This document shows, piece after piece, positions 8,227 through 13,768 of a stretch of 13,768 nt of DNA. Each line of letters opens with the position of its first letter. The stretch's first letter is position 1. This stretch comes from CALCHX01 sp035761165 (lineage in GTDB: Bacteria; Gemmatimonadota; Gemmatimonadetes; Gemmatimonadales; Gemmatimonadaceae). Below the pieces are notes generated by a model, which worked only from the letters and a program-made list of their open reading frames with translations, did no database searches and was not told the origin of the DNA. Position numbers and translations under genes: made by a program. Location: NCBI GenBank assembly GCA_035761165.1, contig DASTRO010000330.1, forward strand, positions 1 through 13,768, written 5' to 3'.

Positions 8227-10257
8227 TCAGGAGCCGTGCTGCCCGATGCGGTTCAGATACGCCCCGATCTCGAAGCCCTGGGGATCCACCTCATAGAAGC
8301 GGTTGTCCGAGTAGCGCCCGGTGGTCGGGAAGTACGGGGGCGAGTCGCGCGACATGCGCTTGTCGTAGGTGCGCGACTCCATGAAGCCGTGCGCGCCGTC
8401 GTAGGTGACCTCGCGATGGTTGACGATGGCGCCGCCCACCTGGTAGATGCAGCCGCGGCCGATGTTCTGGCCGTTGCAGGTGGACATGTTGACCGCCCCC
8501 GCGTTCCAGCGCTCCGGCACGAAGGTGTCCAGCGCCATGAGCACGCCGTGCAGGGTGAAGTGCATGTCGTCGTCCATCCAGGTGTCGCCGGGGTCGCCGC
8601 CGTTCACCGGGTCCTGCGCGGTGTTGATGCCGTTGTCGGCGATCGTGATCTCCTGCGCCGCGATGAGGCCGAGCATGTCGTCGCAGTCCGGCGAGCTCGG
8701 ATCGGTGGCGTAGGTGAGGTCGTCGACGAAGGTGATGCTGGCGTTGGAGTAGAGCGTGATGCGGCCGTTGAGGACGCCGCTCACGGCCACCGTGCCGTTC
8801 ACGTAGATGACCCCCTTCGTGCTCGGGTTGAGCTCGCGGTCGATGGGCCAGAGATAGGGCCGCATGTTCGCCGGCGGGCGATAGGCCGCCGGGAAGCGGG
8901 ACCAGTCGACGGCCGGCCCGGTCCACGGCAGCCAGTTGCCGTTGGCGACCGAGGCGGGCGAGCTCGGGGTGAAGCTGGCGCTGTCGCCGCCCCGCTCGAG
9001 GTCGGCGTTGGTCCACGTGCCACCCGACGAACTGCGCTCGGTGGGGGCGAGGTGCGGGTCACCGGCGGGGAAGCAGCGGGGGTAGAGCGCGCCCGCCATC
9101 TTGCGGCCGGGCGCGGTGGTGGGCCGCCCGCCGCGCATGATCGCCGCCCGGTTGGCGGCGGAGGCGTGCGCGAGGATCACGGCCTCGCCCGTCGGGCCGT
9201 TGGCCCAGTCCGCATAGCCGGGGAGCAGGTTCCGGTTGTCGTTCCGGTTCGGGGGCGCGAGCATGGCGTCGCGGAACCAGCTCTCGTCGTGCACGCTCAC
9301 CGGGAAGAACTGCAGCTTCCCGTCCATGTAGTGCCAGTCGCCGCACTGGTTGTCCTTGATGTAGTCGTCGCTGTTGCTGCGGTAGTCGGCGCGGATGCGG
9401 TTGGCGTTCTGGTTGGTGTAGACGCGGAAGAAGCCCTCCTGGGGATCGCCGACGGCGGTGCCGTCGCCGTCCAGGTCCCACCAGACGAACTCGATGCGCA
9501 GCCGTGCGGTGGTCGCGTCGCCGTTGGTGGGGGCGTCGATGTAGTAGTTGCCGGAGGTGGCGTAGCCGCGGAGCCGCTCCAGGCGCGCGAGGCTCGGCAT
9601 CTCGATGCGCCGCTGGTACTCCTGCTGCCCCTTGTCGAAGGTCCCGCGGTCGCCGATGGTGCTGGCGCTGGCCACGCTGTCCTTGAACCAGCCGCCGCAG
9701 ACCCCGATCGACGCATTGGAGAAGACGGGGCCGTCCATGATCTCCCCGGTGCCGTAGCAGCCGTTCCGCGCCCAGTCGTTGGACCAGTCGAGGAAGCGGG
9801 CGAAGTTCTCCTCCATCAGCTCGAGGCGGCGCACGAACTTGGCCCCGCCGCCGCTGGAGTCGCGCGCCTCGGCGATGATGGAGGCGTAGAGCCCGTGCTC
9901 GCCCGTCTTACTGCCGGTCCGTGCCACCCACATGTTGAGCAGCACGCCCGGCACGGGCCGGCCGTCGGCGCCCATGATCGGCTGCTGCCTGAGCAGCTGG
10001 GTGGGCACGCTGTCGTCGAGCACCAGGGAGGCGTCCTGGCCGAGCTGCGCGCGCCCCATCGCCAGCGCCGCCTCGGCCGCGTAGCGGTACTCGCGCTCGC
10101 GGTCGAAGGCCTTGGTGACGAGGGTGGCGTGCGAGCCCAGGTAGATGGCGGAGAGCGCCAGCCCGGCCAGTGCCGCCGACATGATCATGACGAGGAAGAG
10201 CGCCGAGCCGCGACGCTCGCGCCACTGGGGACGGTCGCGGTGAGAGGAGCGTGTCAT
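8227..10257 (-). CDS. Large PilX/GspK-like minor pilin (right set)
   Basis: A 676-residue protein with a PilX/GspK-type N-terminus: RERRG before SALFLVMIMSAALAGLALSA, no Glu at mature +5, then YRYAAEAALAMGRAQL. The rest is a very large extracellular region. A middle part has NGCYGTGEIMDGPVFSNASI and an Asp-rich loop DLDGDG...E at 261-274 that resembles calcium sites. The C-terminal part has beta-helix-like turns (VIYVNGTVAVSGVLNGRITL, then LGLIAAQEITIADN and HGVLMALDTF). Seven or so cysteines suit an oxidising, extracellular setting. The ATG at 10257 is chosen for the GAGG 9 nt upstream (10270-10267); an ATG three codons earlier has no room for a ribosome site. It ends the right operon and is nearly 300 residues longer than its left counterpart. 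It may belong to a DUF4900-like group, from memory only. Confidence 0.85.
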   Translation of the reverse strand: MTRSSHRDRPQWRERRGSALFLVMIMSAALAGLALSAIYLGSHATLVTKAFDREREYRYAAEAALAMGRAQLGQDASLVLDDSVPTQLLRQQPIMGADGRPVPGVLLNMWVARTGSKTGEHGLYASIIAEARDSSGGGAKFVRRLELMEENFARFLDWSNDWARNGCYGTGEIMDGPVFSNASIGVCGGWFKDSVASASTIGDRGTFDKGQQEYQRRIEMPSLARLERLRGYATSGNYYIDAPTNGDATTARLRIEFVWWDLDGDGTAVGDPQEGFFRVYTNQNANRIRADYRSNSDDYIKDNQCGDWHYMDGKLQFFPVSVHDESWFRDAMLAPPNRNDNRNLLPGYADWANGPTGEAVILAHASAANRAAIMRGGRPTTAPGRKMAGALYPRCFPAGDPHLAPTERSSSGGTWTNADLERGGDSASFTPSSPASVANGNWLPWTGPAVDWSRFPAAYRPPANMRPYLWPIDRELNPSTKGVIYVNGTVAVSGVLNGRITLYSNASITFVDDLTYATDPSSPDCDDMLGLIAAQEITIADNGINTAQDPVNGGDPGDTWMDDDMHFTLHGVLMALDTFVPERWNAGAVNMSTCNGQNIGRGCIYQVGGAIVNHREVTYDGAHGFMESRTYDKRMSRDSPPYFPTTGRYSDNRFYEVDPQGFEIGAYLNRIGQHGS

Positions 10258-10268
10258 GGGGAGCATCC

Positions 10269-11429
10269 TCAGAGGATCCTGATGGCCGGGGTGACGGCGC
10301 GGGGCGAGTTCATCGGGGTGCAATCCTGCGCGATGACGGAATACTCCCACCAGTCGCCGGGCACCTTGGCCTCCGTGTCGTCCGCCTCGTAGGTGGCCGC
10401 GCCGCGCGCCTGGACACCGCGGAAGGGCTCGCCCCAATCGGTGGTGCCGCGCAGGCGCCGGAAGAGGGTGTAGCGCTGCACGTCCTCCTCGCCGCTGCCG
10501 TCGTCCACCGACTTGCTCCAGCCGATGCGGACGACGCCACCCGGCTGCGGCGTCGCCGTCGCCACCACCGCGCGGGGCGCGGTGCCGCAGGTGGTGCGGC
10601 GGATGAGACCCGAGTTGAGGAGGCGGAAGCGGAACTGCGACGTGTAGGTGGTGTCGCCCATCCGCGGGTCGCTGTAGAGCACCTCGGCGGTGACGCGCAG
10701 CTCGCGCACCTCGTCGACGAGGGCGAGGCTGCCGGTGTCGCCGACGGTGCCGTGCTCGGTGACCGTGTGGAAGGCCGGCAGCCGGTTGGCGGCGATGGGG
10801 CGCAGCGTGTCGCCGGCACCGGGCTGCAGGTACTCGAAGAAGGGCCGCCCGCTGCGCACGACGAGGTTCCGCGCGACGATGGTGGAGTCGGCGTCGTTCA
10901 CGCGCCGCCAGAGCGTGTAGACGTCGGCGCGCGTGGCGCCGGTGTCGCGCGCCAGCCAGTAGGAGACGGTCTCGGCGTCGCTGCGGATGCCGGCCGGACT
11001 GGCGTAGGCGACGGCGGGGTAGACGACGCTGCTGCGCGGCAGCCGGACGGCGCGTGCCGGGGTGAGCGCCTGCGTCTCGCTCGGGTCGATGTCCGGGTCG
11101 AAGTAGACGGCCGACGCGCTGCTGGTGTCGCGCGAATTGAGGTCCACGTTCATGGTGACCGCGTACGGGTCGGCCTGGACGAGCAGCGGCTGCTCCTCGA
11201 TCTCGTTCGGCGGGCCGGCGATGCGCAGCTCGCGCTCGATGCTGGCGGCCACGAAGCGGGCCGTCTGGATGGCGTCGGCCCGGCCCGCCTGGCGGTCGAG
11301 CAGGCGCGCCTGCTGCTGGAAGAGCGGCGAGGCGGCAGCGAAGACGAGCACCACCATCACCACCGCGATCAGGACCTCGATGAGCGTGTGGCCGGCACGC
11401 CGGGCGGGCGGGTGGCTGCGGAATCGCAC
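10269..11429 (-). CDS. PilW/GspJ-like minor pilin with C-terminal FnIII-like domain (right set)
   Basis: A 386-residue prepilin with a 13-residue leader ending Gly13, then HTLIEVLIAVVMVVLVFAAA with Glu at mature +5. Residues to about 280 form the PilW-type domain, including the Asp-rich FDPDIDPSE. From about 285 to the end a second domain begins at APRAVVATATPQPGGVVRIGW and continues with RYTLFRRL and WWEYSVIAQDC. This is the strand and aromatic pattern of fibronectin type III domains (the GW, Y.L.R and Y.V.A.D positions). The left counterpart lacks it. The GTG at 11429 has GGAGG 4 nt upstream, a slightly short spacing. It lies 11 nt after the PilV-like stop and 11 nt before the PilX-like start. 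Confidence 0.87.
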   Translation of the reverse strand: MRFRSHPPARRAGHTLIEVLIAVVMVVLVFAAASPLFQQQARLLDRQAGRADAIQTARFVAASIERELRIAGPPNEIEEQPLLVQADPYAVTMNVDLNSRDTSSASAVYFDPDIDPSETQALTPARAVRLPRSSVVYPAVAYASPAGIRSDAETVSYWLARDTGATRADVYTLWRRVNDADSTIVARNLVVRSGRPFFEYLQPGAGDTLRPIAANRLPAFHTVTEHGTVGDTGSLALVDEVRELRVTAEVLYSDPRMGDTTYTSQFRFRLLNSGLIRRTTCGTAPRAVVATATPQPGGVVRIGWSKSVDDGSGEEDVQRYTLFRRLRGTTDWGEPFRGVQARGAATYEADDTEAKVPGDWWEYSVIAQDCTPMNSPRAVTPAIRIL

Positions 11430-11440
11430 GGGACCTCCGG

Positions 11441-11857
11441 TCAGAAGCGCGCGACGACGGTCGACTTCCTGATCGACTCGCCGGCGAGCGCGGGATGCGT
11501 GACCGTCACGGTCACGCGCTTGTAGTCCGTCGCGACGTTGGTGATGCGCACCACCTGGGTCGTCCGGCGGAAGTTCGGCTGGCCCGGAACCGCCGCGCCG
11601 GTCTCGATGAAGTCGTCGAGGGCGGCGTAGCTGGTGACGCTCTTGAGGAACTCGAGGCGGTTCGTCACGATGTCACTGGCGGTGTTGCGCAGCGCGTTCT
11701 TGTTGAGATCGCGCGTGAACTGGGCGAGATAGCCGGCCAGCCCCACGAGCACGGTGGCCAGGATGACGACGGCGATGAGCACCTCGAGGAGCGTCATGCC
11801 CTGGCGGCGGCGCACGAGGCGGCCGTGGGCGGGCCGGCGAACGGGACGCGCGCTCAT
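11441..11857 (-). CDS. PilV/GspI-like minor pilin (right set)
   Basis: A 138-residue prepilin. The 20-residue Arg-rich leader ends at Gly20 before MTLLEVLIAVVILATVLVGL, with Glu at mature +5. The short globular part includes TDYKRVTVTVTHPAL, a beta-hairpin typical of PilV/GspI-like proteins. It has no cysteine. The ATG at 11857-11855 overlaps the stop of the FimT-like gene (ATGA), giving translational coupling as in the left operon. The open frame runs further upstream, but only through the neighbouring gene. Confidence 0.88.
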   Translation of the reverse strand: MSARPVRRPAHGRLVRRRQGMTLLEVLIAVVILATVLVGLAGYLAQFTRDLNKNALRNTASDIVTNRLEFLKSVTSYAALDDFIETGAAVPGQPNFRRTTQVVRITNVATDYKRVTVTVTHPALAGESIRKSTVVARF

Positions 11858-12441
11858 CGGGCCACCGCCGTCCACGCGTCGTCGCGCCAGCGGTACCAGC
11901 GGGTGCGCCCGGTGGCCTGGTCCATCGCGATGGCGCGGAGGGTCGCGGCGTCGCCCGCCGCGCCGGCGACGTAGACGGCGAGCTCGCTGCTGGCGGCGCC
12001 GTTGCGGCGGAAGATCACGCTCGGCAGGCCGGCGACGGTGCGCGCGCGCGGGATGACGACGGCCCCGTTCCCGGAGAACCCCGGCAGCGCGGCGGGCGGG
12101 GTGGCGAAGCTGGGCCCGGCGTCCAGCACCTGCCAGCGCACACGCTCGTCGGCGTCGATGGCGCCGTTGGTGTTGCGATCCTCGACGATGCGCATGGACC
12201 GCCCGGCCACGTCGAAGCTGACGATGACGTCGAACTGCCGCGCCACGGCCGTGCGCTGGGCCACCTGCAGCACGCCGCGCACCTCGCGCGCCGCCGCATC
12301 GGCGTGATAGCCACGGGCGTTGAGCCGCGGCACCGCGACGGCGGCCATGATGCCGATGATGACCAGCACCGTCACGACCTCGATCATCGTGAAGCCCGCG
12401 CGACCGCGTGGCCGCGCATGCCGTCCGCTCTGCTCTCTCAC
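11854..12441 (-). CDS. FimT/GspH-like minor pilin with EF-hand-like loop (right set)
   Basis: A 195-residue prepilin, first in the right operon. The leader ends at Gly16, before FTMIEVVTVLVIIGIMAAVAVP (Glu at +5), which is the FimT/GspH N-terminus. Within the beta-rich domain, residues 88-99 (DRNTNGAIDADE) match a 12-residue EF-hand calcium loop at every key position: Asp88, Asn90, Asn92, Gly93, Ile95, Asp96 and Glu99. Asp-rich loops are known in related pilins, but this is a full canonical spacing. The start is a GTG at 12441 with GGGAGG about 7 nt upstream. It overlaps the PilV-like gene by ATGA and is divergent from the AraC-like regulator gene. Confidence 0.9.
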   Translation of the reverse strand: MREQSGRHARPRGRAGFTMIEVVTVLVIIGIMAAVAVPRLNARGYHADAAAREVRGVLQVAQRTAVARQFDVIVSFDVAGRSMRIVEDRNTNGAIDADERVRWQVLDAGPSFATPPAALPGFSGNGAVVIPRARTVAGLPSVIFRRNGAASSELAVYVAGAAGDAATLRAIAMDQATGRTRWYRWRDDAWTAVAR

Positions 12442-12520
12442 GTGCTCCCTCCCGAGTCCAGCACGCCGGTGCCGGATGCACCAGCGGTCGATGGTACGCT
12501 AGGGGCTGCCGAACGCACGG

Positions 12521-12590
12521 CCGTCACACAGCGGGCGCGGACCGTCACACTGTGACGGTGGAAGCGGCGCCGCGTCCCTATAGTGACGAT
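12521..12590. promoter_or_regulatory. Operator-like palindrome with two extra half-sites
   Basis: ACCGTCACACTGTGACGGT (12541-12559) is a perfect 9-1-9 inverted repeat. A direct copy of its left half, CCGTCACAC, lies at 12521-12529, exactly 21 bp from the one in the palindrome. A near copy of the right half, AGTGACGAT, lies at 12582-12590, 31 bp from its partner. Spacings of about two and three helical turns suggest cooperative binding on one DNA face. It lies in the divergent spacer between the right pilin operon and the AraC-like gene. The half-site resembles CRP/FNR-family cores (TGTGA) but in the reversed arrangement. Confidence 0.6.
12579..12584 (+). promoter_or_regulatory. Candidate -10 box of the AraC-like regulator gene
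   Basis: TATAGT matches five of six -10 positions and lies 47 bp before the ATG at 12632. No good -35 is found at 16-18 bp; the palindrome (12541-12559) occupies roughly that region, which fits a promoter needing an activator or one that is repressible. It is one of few AT-rich hexamers here. Confidence 0.4.
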
Positions 12591-12601
12591 CGGCACTGCC
12601 G
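12591..12601. repeat. Small palindrome CGGCACTGCCG
   Basis: A perfect 5-1-5 inverted repeat centred 46 bp from the centre of the large palindrome and just downstream of the TATAGT box, within the expected leader of the AraC-like gene. It may be a second regulator site, a short RNA hairpin, or chance. Confidence 0.35.
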
Positions 12602-12631
12602 AGGATCACAGCCGTCCCCCCGCCCGAGCCC

Positions 12632-13471
12632 ATGGCCATCGCCGTCGCCCTCCTTCCCGACCCGGTCCGCCTCGGCCGCCTGCGCACCGCGCTGCGGTCG
12701 CGCTACAGCGTGGTGGCCTGCGCCGACTGGACGGAGCTGCTCCGCACCTGCGCGCGGGAGCGGGCGACGCTGGCCGTGCTGGACCTCCGCCCCGGCCCGC
12801 CGGCCAACGCCGTCTTCGACGGGTTGCGCCAGCTCAAGCGCCTCCATCCGACGATGACGCGGGTGCTCTACGTCGCGCTCCCGCCCGCGCGCCCCCAGGA
12901 CCTGTTCGAGGCGGGGCGCTTCGGGGTGGAGGGCGTGGTGGTCGCGGACGAGAACGACGATCCCGCCAGCGTCCAGACGATCATCGAGCGCGCCGCGGCA
13001 CGCGGCGTGGCCGATGCGGTGCGGACGCTGCTGGAGGGGGTGCGCCCGACGGCGCGCGACGCGATGCTGGTGGCCGTGACCCGGGCCCACCAGCGGCTCA
13101 CCCCCGAGCAGCTGGCCCGCGTCCTCGGCATTCGCCGCCGCGCCCTGGCGGCACGGCTCGAGGCGGCCGGCTTCCCGCCCCCGCAGCAGCTCATCACCTG
13201 GGGACGGCTGATCGTGGCGGCGCAGATGCTGGAGGACGGCGCGCGGAGCGCCGACGCCGTGGCGCGGACGCTCGACTTCCCCTCGGGGAGCGCCTTCCGC
13301 AACACCTGCCGCCGCTACGTGGGCCTCGCCCCCCTGGAGATCGGGCGCGGCGGCGCCACGACGGTCATCGCGGCGCTGGCGGCGGAGCTGGCGGCCCGCA
13401 CGGGGCGCCCGCCGTCGGCGACCGCGGCGGAGACGCCGGACGCCGAGCGCGAGCGCGAGACCGCGGCCTGA
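12632..13471 (+). CDS. Receiver-like/AraC-type HTH transcriptional regulator
   Basis: A 279-residue protein. Residues 1-120 resemble a response-regulator receiver: Asp51 (in AVLDLRPG) sits at the phosphoacceptor place, but the conserved Lys (Ala105 in GVVVADEN) and the conserved Thr/Ser (Ala82) are missing, so it is probably degenerate. Two helix-turn-helix units follow as in AraC proteins: about 157-181 (LTPEQLARVLGIRRRALAARL) and about 206-231 (SADAVARTLDFPSGSAFRNTCR), joined by the typical W.RL..A..ML helix. The tail is Glu/Ala-rich. The ATG at 12632 has only a weak ribosome site. It is divergent from the right pilin operon across a spacer with a strong palindrome, which makes control of that operon its most likely job (inference). 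No partner kinase is nearby. Confidence 0.88.
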   Translation: MAIAVALLPDPVRLGRLRTALRSRYSVVACADWTELLRTCARERATLAVLDLRPGPPANAVFDGLRQLKRLHPTMTRVLYVALPPARPQDLFEAGRFGVEGVVVADENDDPASVQTIIERAAARGVADAVRTLLEGVRPTARDAMLVAVTRAHQRLTPEQLARVLGIRRRALAARLEAAGFPPPQQLITWGRLIVAAQMLEDGARSADAVARTLDFPSGSAFRNTCRRYVGLAPLEIGRGGATTVIAALAAELAARTGRPPSATAAETPDAERERETAA

Positions 13472-13504
13472 GCGCCGCGCCGCGCGCCCGGCGGCACGCG
13501 CTCA
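13469..13504. terminator. Imperfect hairpin between convergent genes
   Basis: TGAGCG (13469-13474) and CGCTCA (13499-13504) pair exactly, with further imperfect GC pairing inside. Both stop codons of the converging genes lie in the stem base. The 30-bp gap leaves little other room for a terminator. Confidence 0.35.
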
Positions 13505-13768
13505 GCGCAGCTCGCGCTGATCCACCCGGCGCACGTCGGCCACCTTGGGGGCCGAGCCGGTGACCATTCCCTTCACCACCTGGAAGAGCGCCAGCGGCAG
13601 CGGTCGGTCCTTCTTCGAGTAGACCACCGACTCGGCCTCGACGAGGATGAGCGCGATGCGCGGATCGTCGGGGCCACCGTCGCGCTCGCCCCCCTGGTCC
13701 GGGAACCAGGCCTTCCAGTCGGGCTTGTAGAGCCCGTGGATGAGGTCGCGGTCGCGCGAGAGGATGGC
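13502..13768 (-). CDS. Pyridoxamine-phosphate-oxidase-fold general stress protein, C-terminal part
   Basis: The last 88 residues of a gene that continues beyond the right edge. My reading gives SRDRDLIHGLYKPDWKAWFP, then a Gly/Asp-rich loop, DDPRIALILVEAESVVYSKK, and a final KGMVTGSAPKVADVRRVD before TGA at 13504-13502. The order 'L..W.P..KAWFP, DDP..ALI.V..E...Y' followed by 'K...TG..P' is that of the general-stress-protein-26-like branch of flavin/pyridoxamine phosphate oxidase proteins. The flavin-binding N-terminal part is outside the window. The reading frame is open throughout; the family call is from pattern memory. Confidence 0.7.
   Translation of the reverse strand, partial: AILSRDRDLIHGLYKPDWKAWFPDQGGERDGGPDDPRIALILVEAESVVYSKKDRPLPLALFQVVKGMVTGSAPKVADVRRVDQRELR

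Noticed and set aside
8236..10392. A 718-codon open frame on the plus strand opposite the large PilX-like gene
   Set aside because: It is fully antisense to a gene with a clear pilin signal. Its protein is Val/Arg/Gly/Ala-rich without motifs, as expected from GC-biased third positions.
4436..12441. Invertible DNA segment (phase variation) between the two pilin operons
   Set aside because: No long matching inverted repeats flank the operons and no recombinase gene is present. The paralogues are too diverged for ready recombination.
12442..12631. Sigma-54 promoter for the right pilin operon
   Set aside because: Near matches (for example around GGCACCGGCGTGC) have the wrong spacing of 9 rather than 10.

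Overview
The window is very GC-rich, densely coding bacterial DNA with many GTG starts and 4-nt start/stop overlaps. The mixture of genes (a Fis-type sigma-54 activator with a non-canonical receiver, GcvT, a MogA/MoaB protein, PilVWX-like minor pilins, a receiver-AraC hybrid) resembles what I know of Gemmatimonadota. That placement is inference from style and content; no rRNA or marker gene is present.

Left part (13-4128, all minus strand). gcvT (4128-3016), a mogA/moaB-like gene (3019-2474) and a sigma-54 activator gene (2477-867) overlap head to tail by GTGA and ATGA, so they form one translationally coupled operon. Just downstream, a conserved gene of unknown function (750-13) has its own good sigma-70-type promoter, whose -35 box contains the stop codon of the sigma-54 activator gene. 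A GC-rich spacer (4129-4435) with a perfect 23-bp palindrome separates gcvT from the next operon.

Centre (4436-12441). This is the notable part: two complete minor-pilin/pseudopilin operons facing each other. The left one (plus strand, 4436-7471) and the right one (minus strand, 12441-8227) each carry the order FimT/GspH-like, PilV/GspI-like, PilW/GspJ-like, PilX/GspK-like. This is the order of the priming tip complex of type IV pili and type II secretion systems. The two sets are strongly diverged. The right set is larger and more elaborate: a canonical EF-hand-like loop in its FimT-like protein, a fibronectin type III-like domain fused to its PilW-like protein, and a 676-residue PilX-like protein with a second putative calcium loop. 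The 755-bp stretch between the convergent operons (7472-8226) holds hairpins suited to termination in both directions and a REP/MITE-like inverted repeat, but no gene that I can support.

Right part (12442-13768). Divergent from the right pilin operon is a regulator with a degenerate receiver and an AraC-type DNA-binding domain (12632-13471). The spacer between them carries a perfect 9-1-9 palindrome with two further half-sites, a plausible operator for one or both directions. At the edge lies the C-terminal part of a minus-strand gene (13502 to the window end) that looks like a pyridoxamine-phosphate-oxidase-fold general stress protein.

Working model (inference): the cell can assemble pili or pseudopili with two alternative tip complexes. 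The right set, which may be calcium-responsive and adhesive, would be under local control by the AraC-like regulator. No assembly ATPase, platform protein, secretin, prepilin peptidase or major pilin is in the window, so these tips must work with machinery encoded elsewhere.
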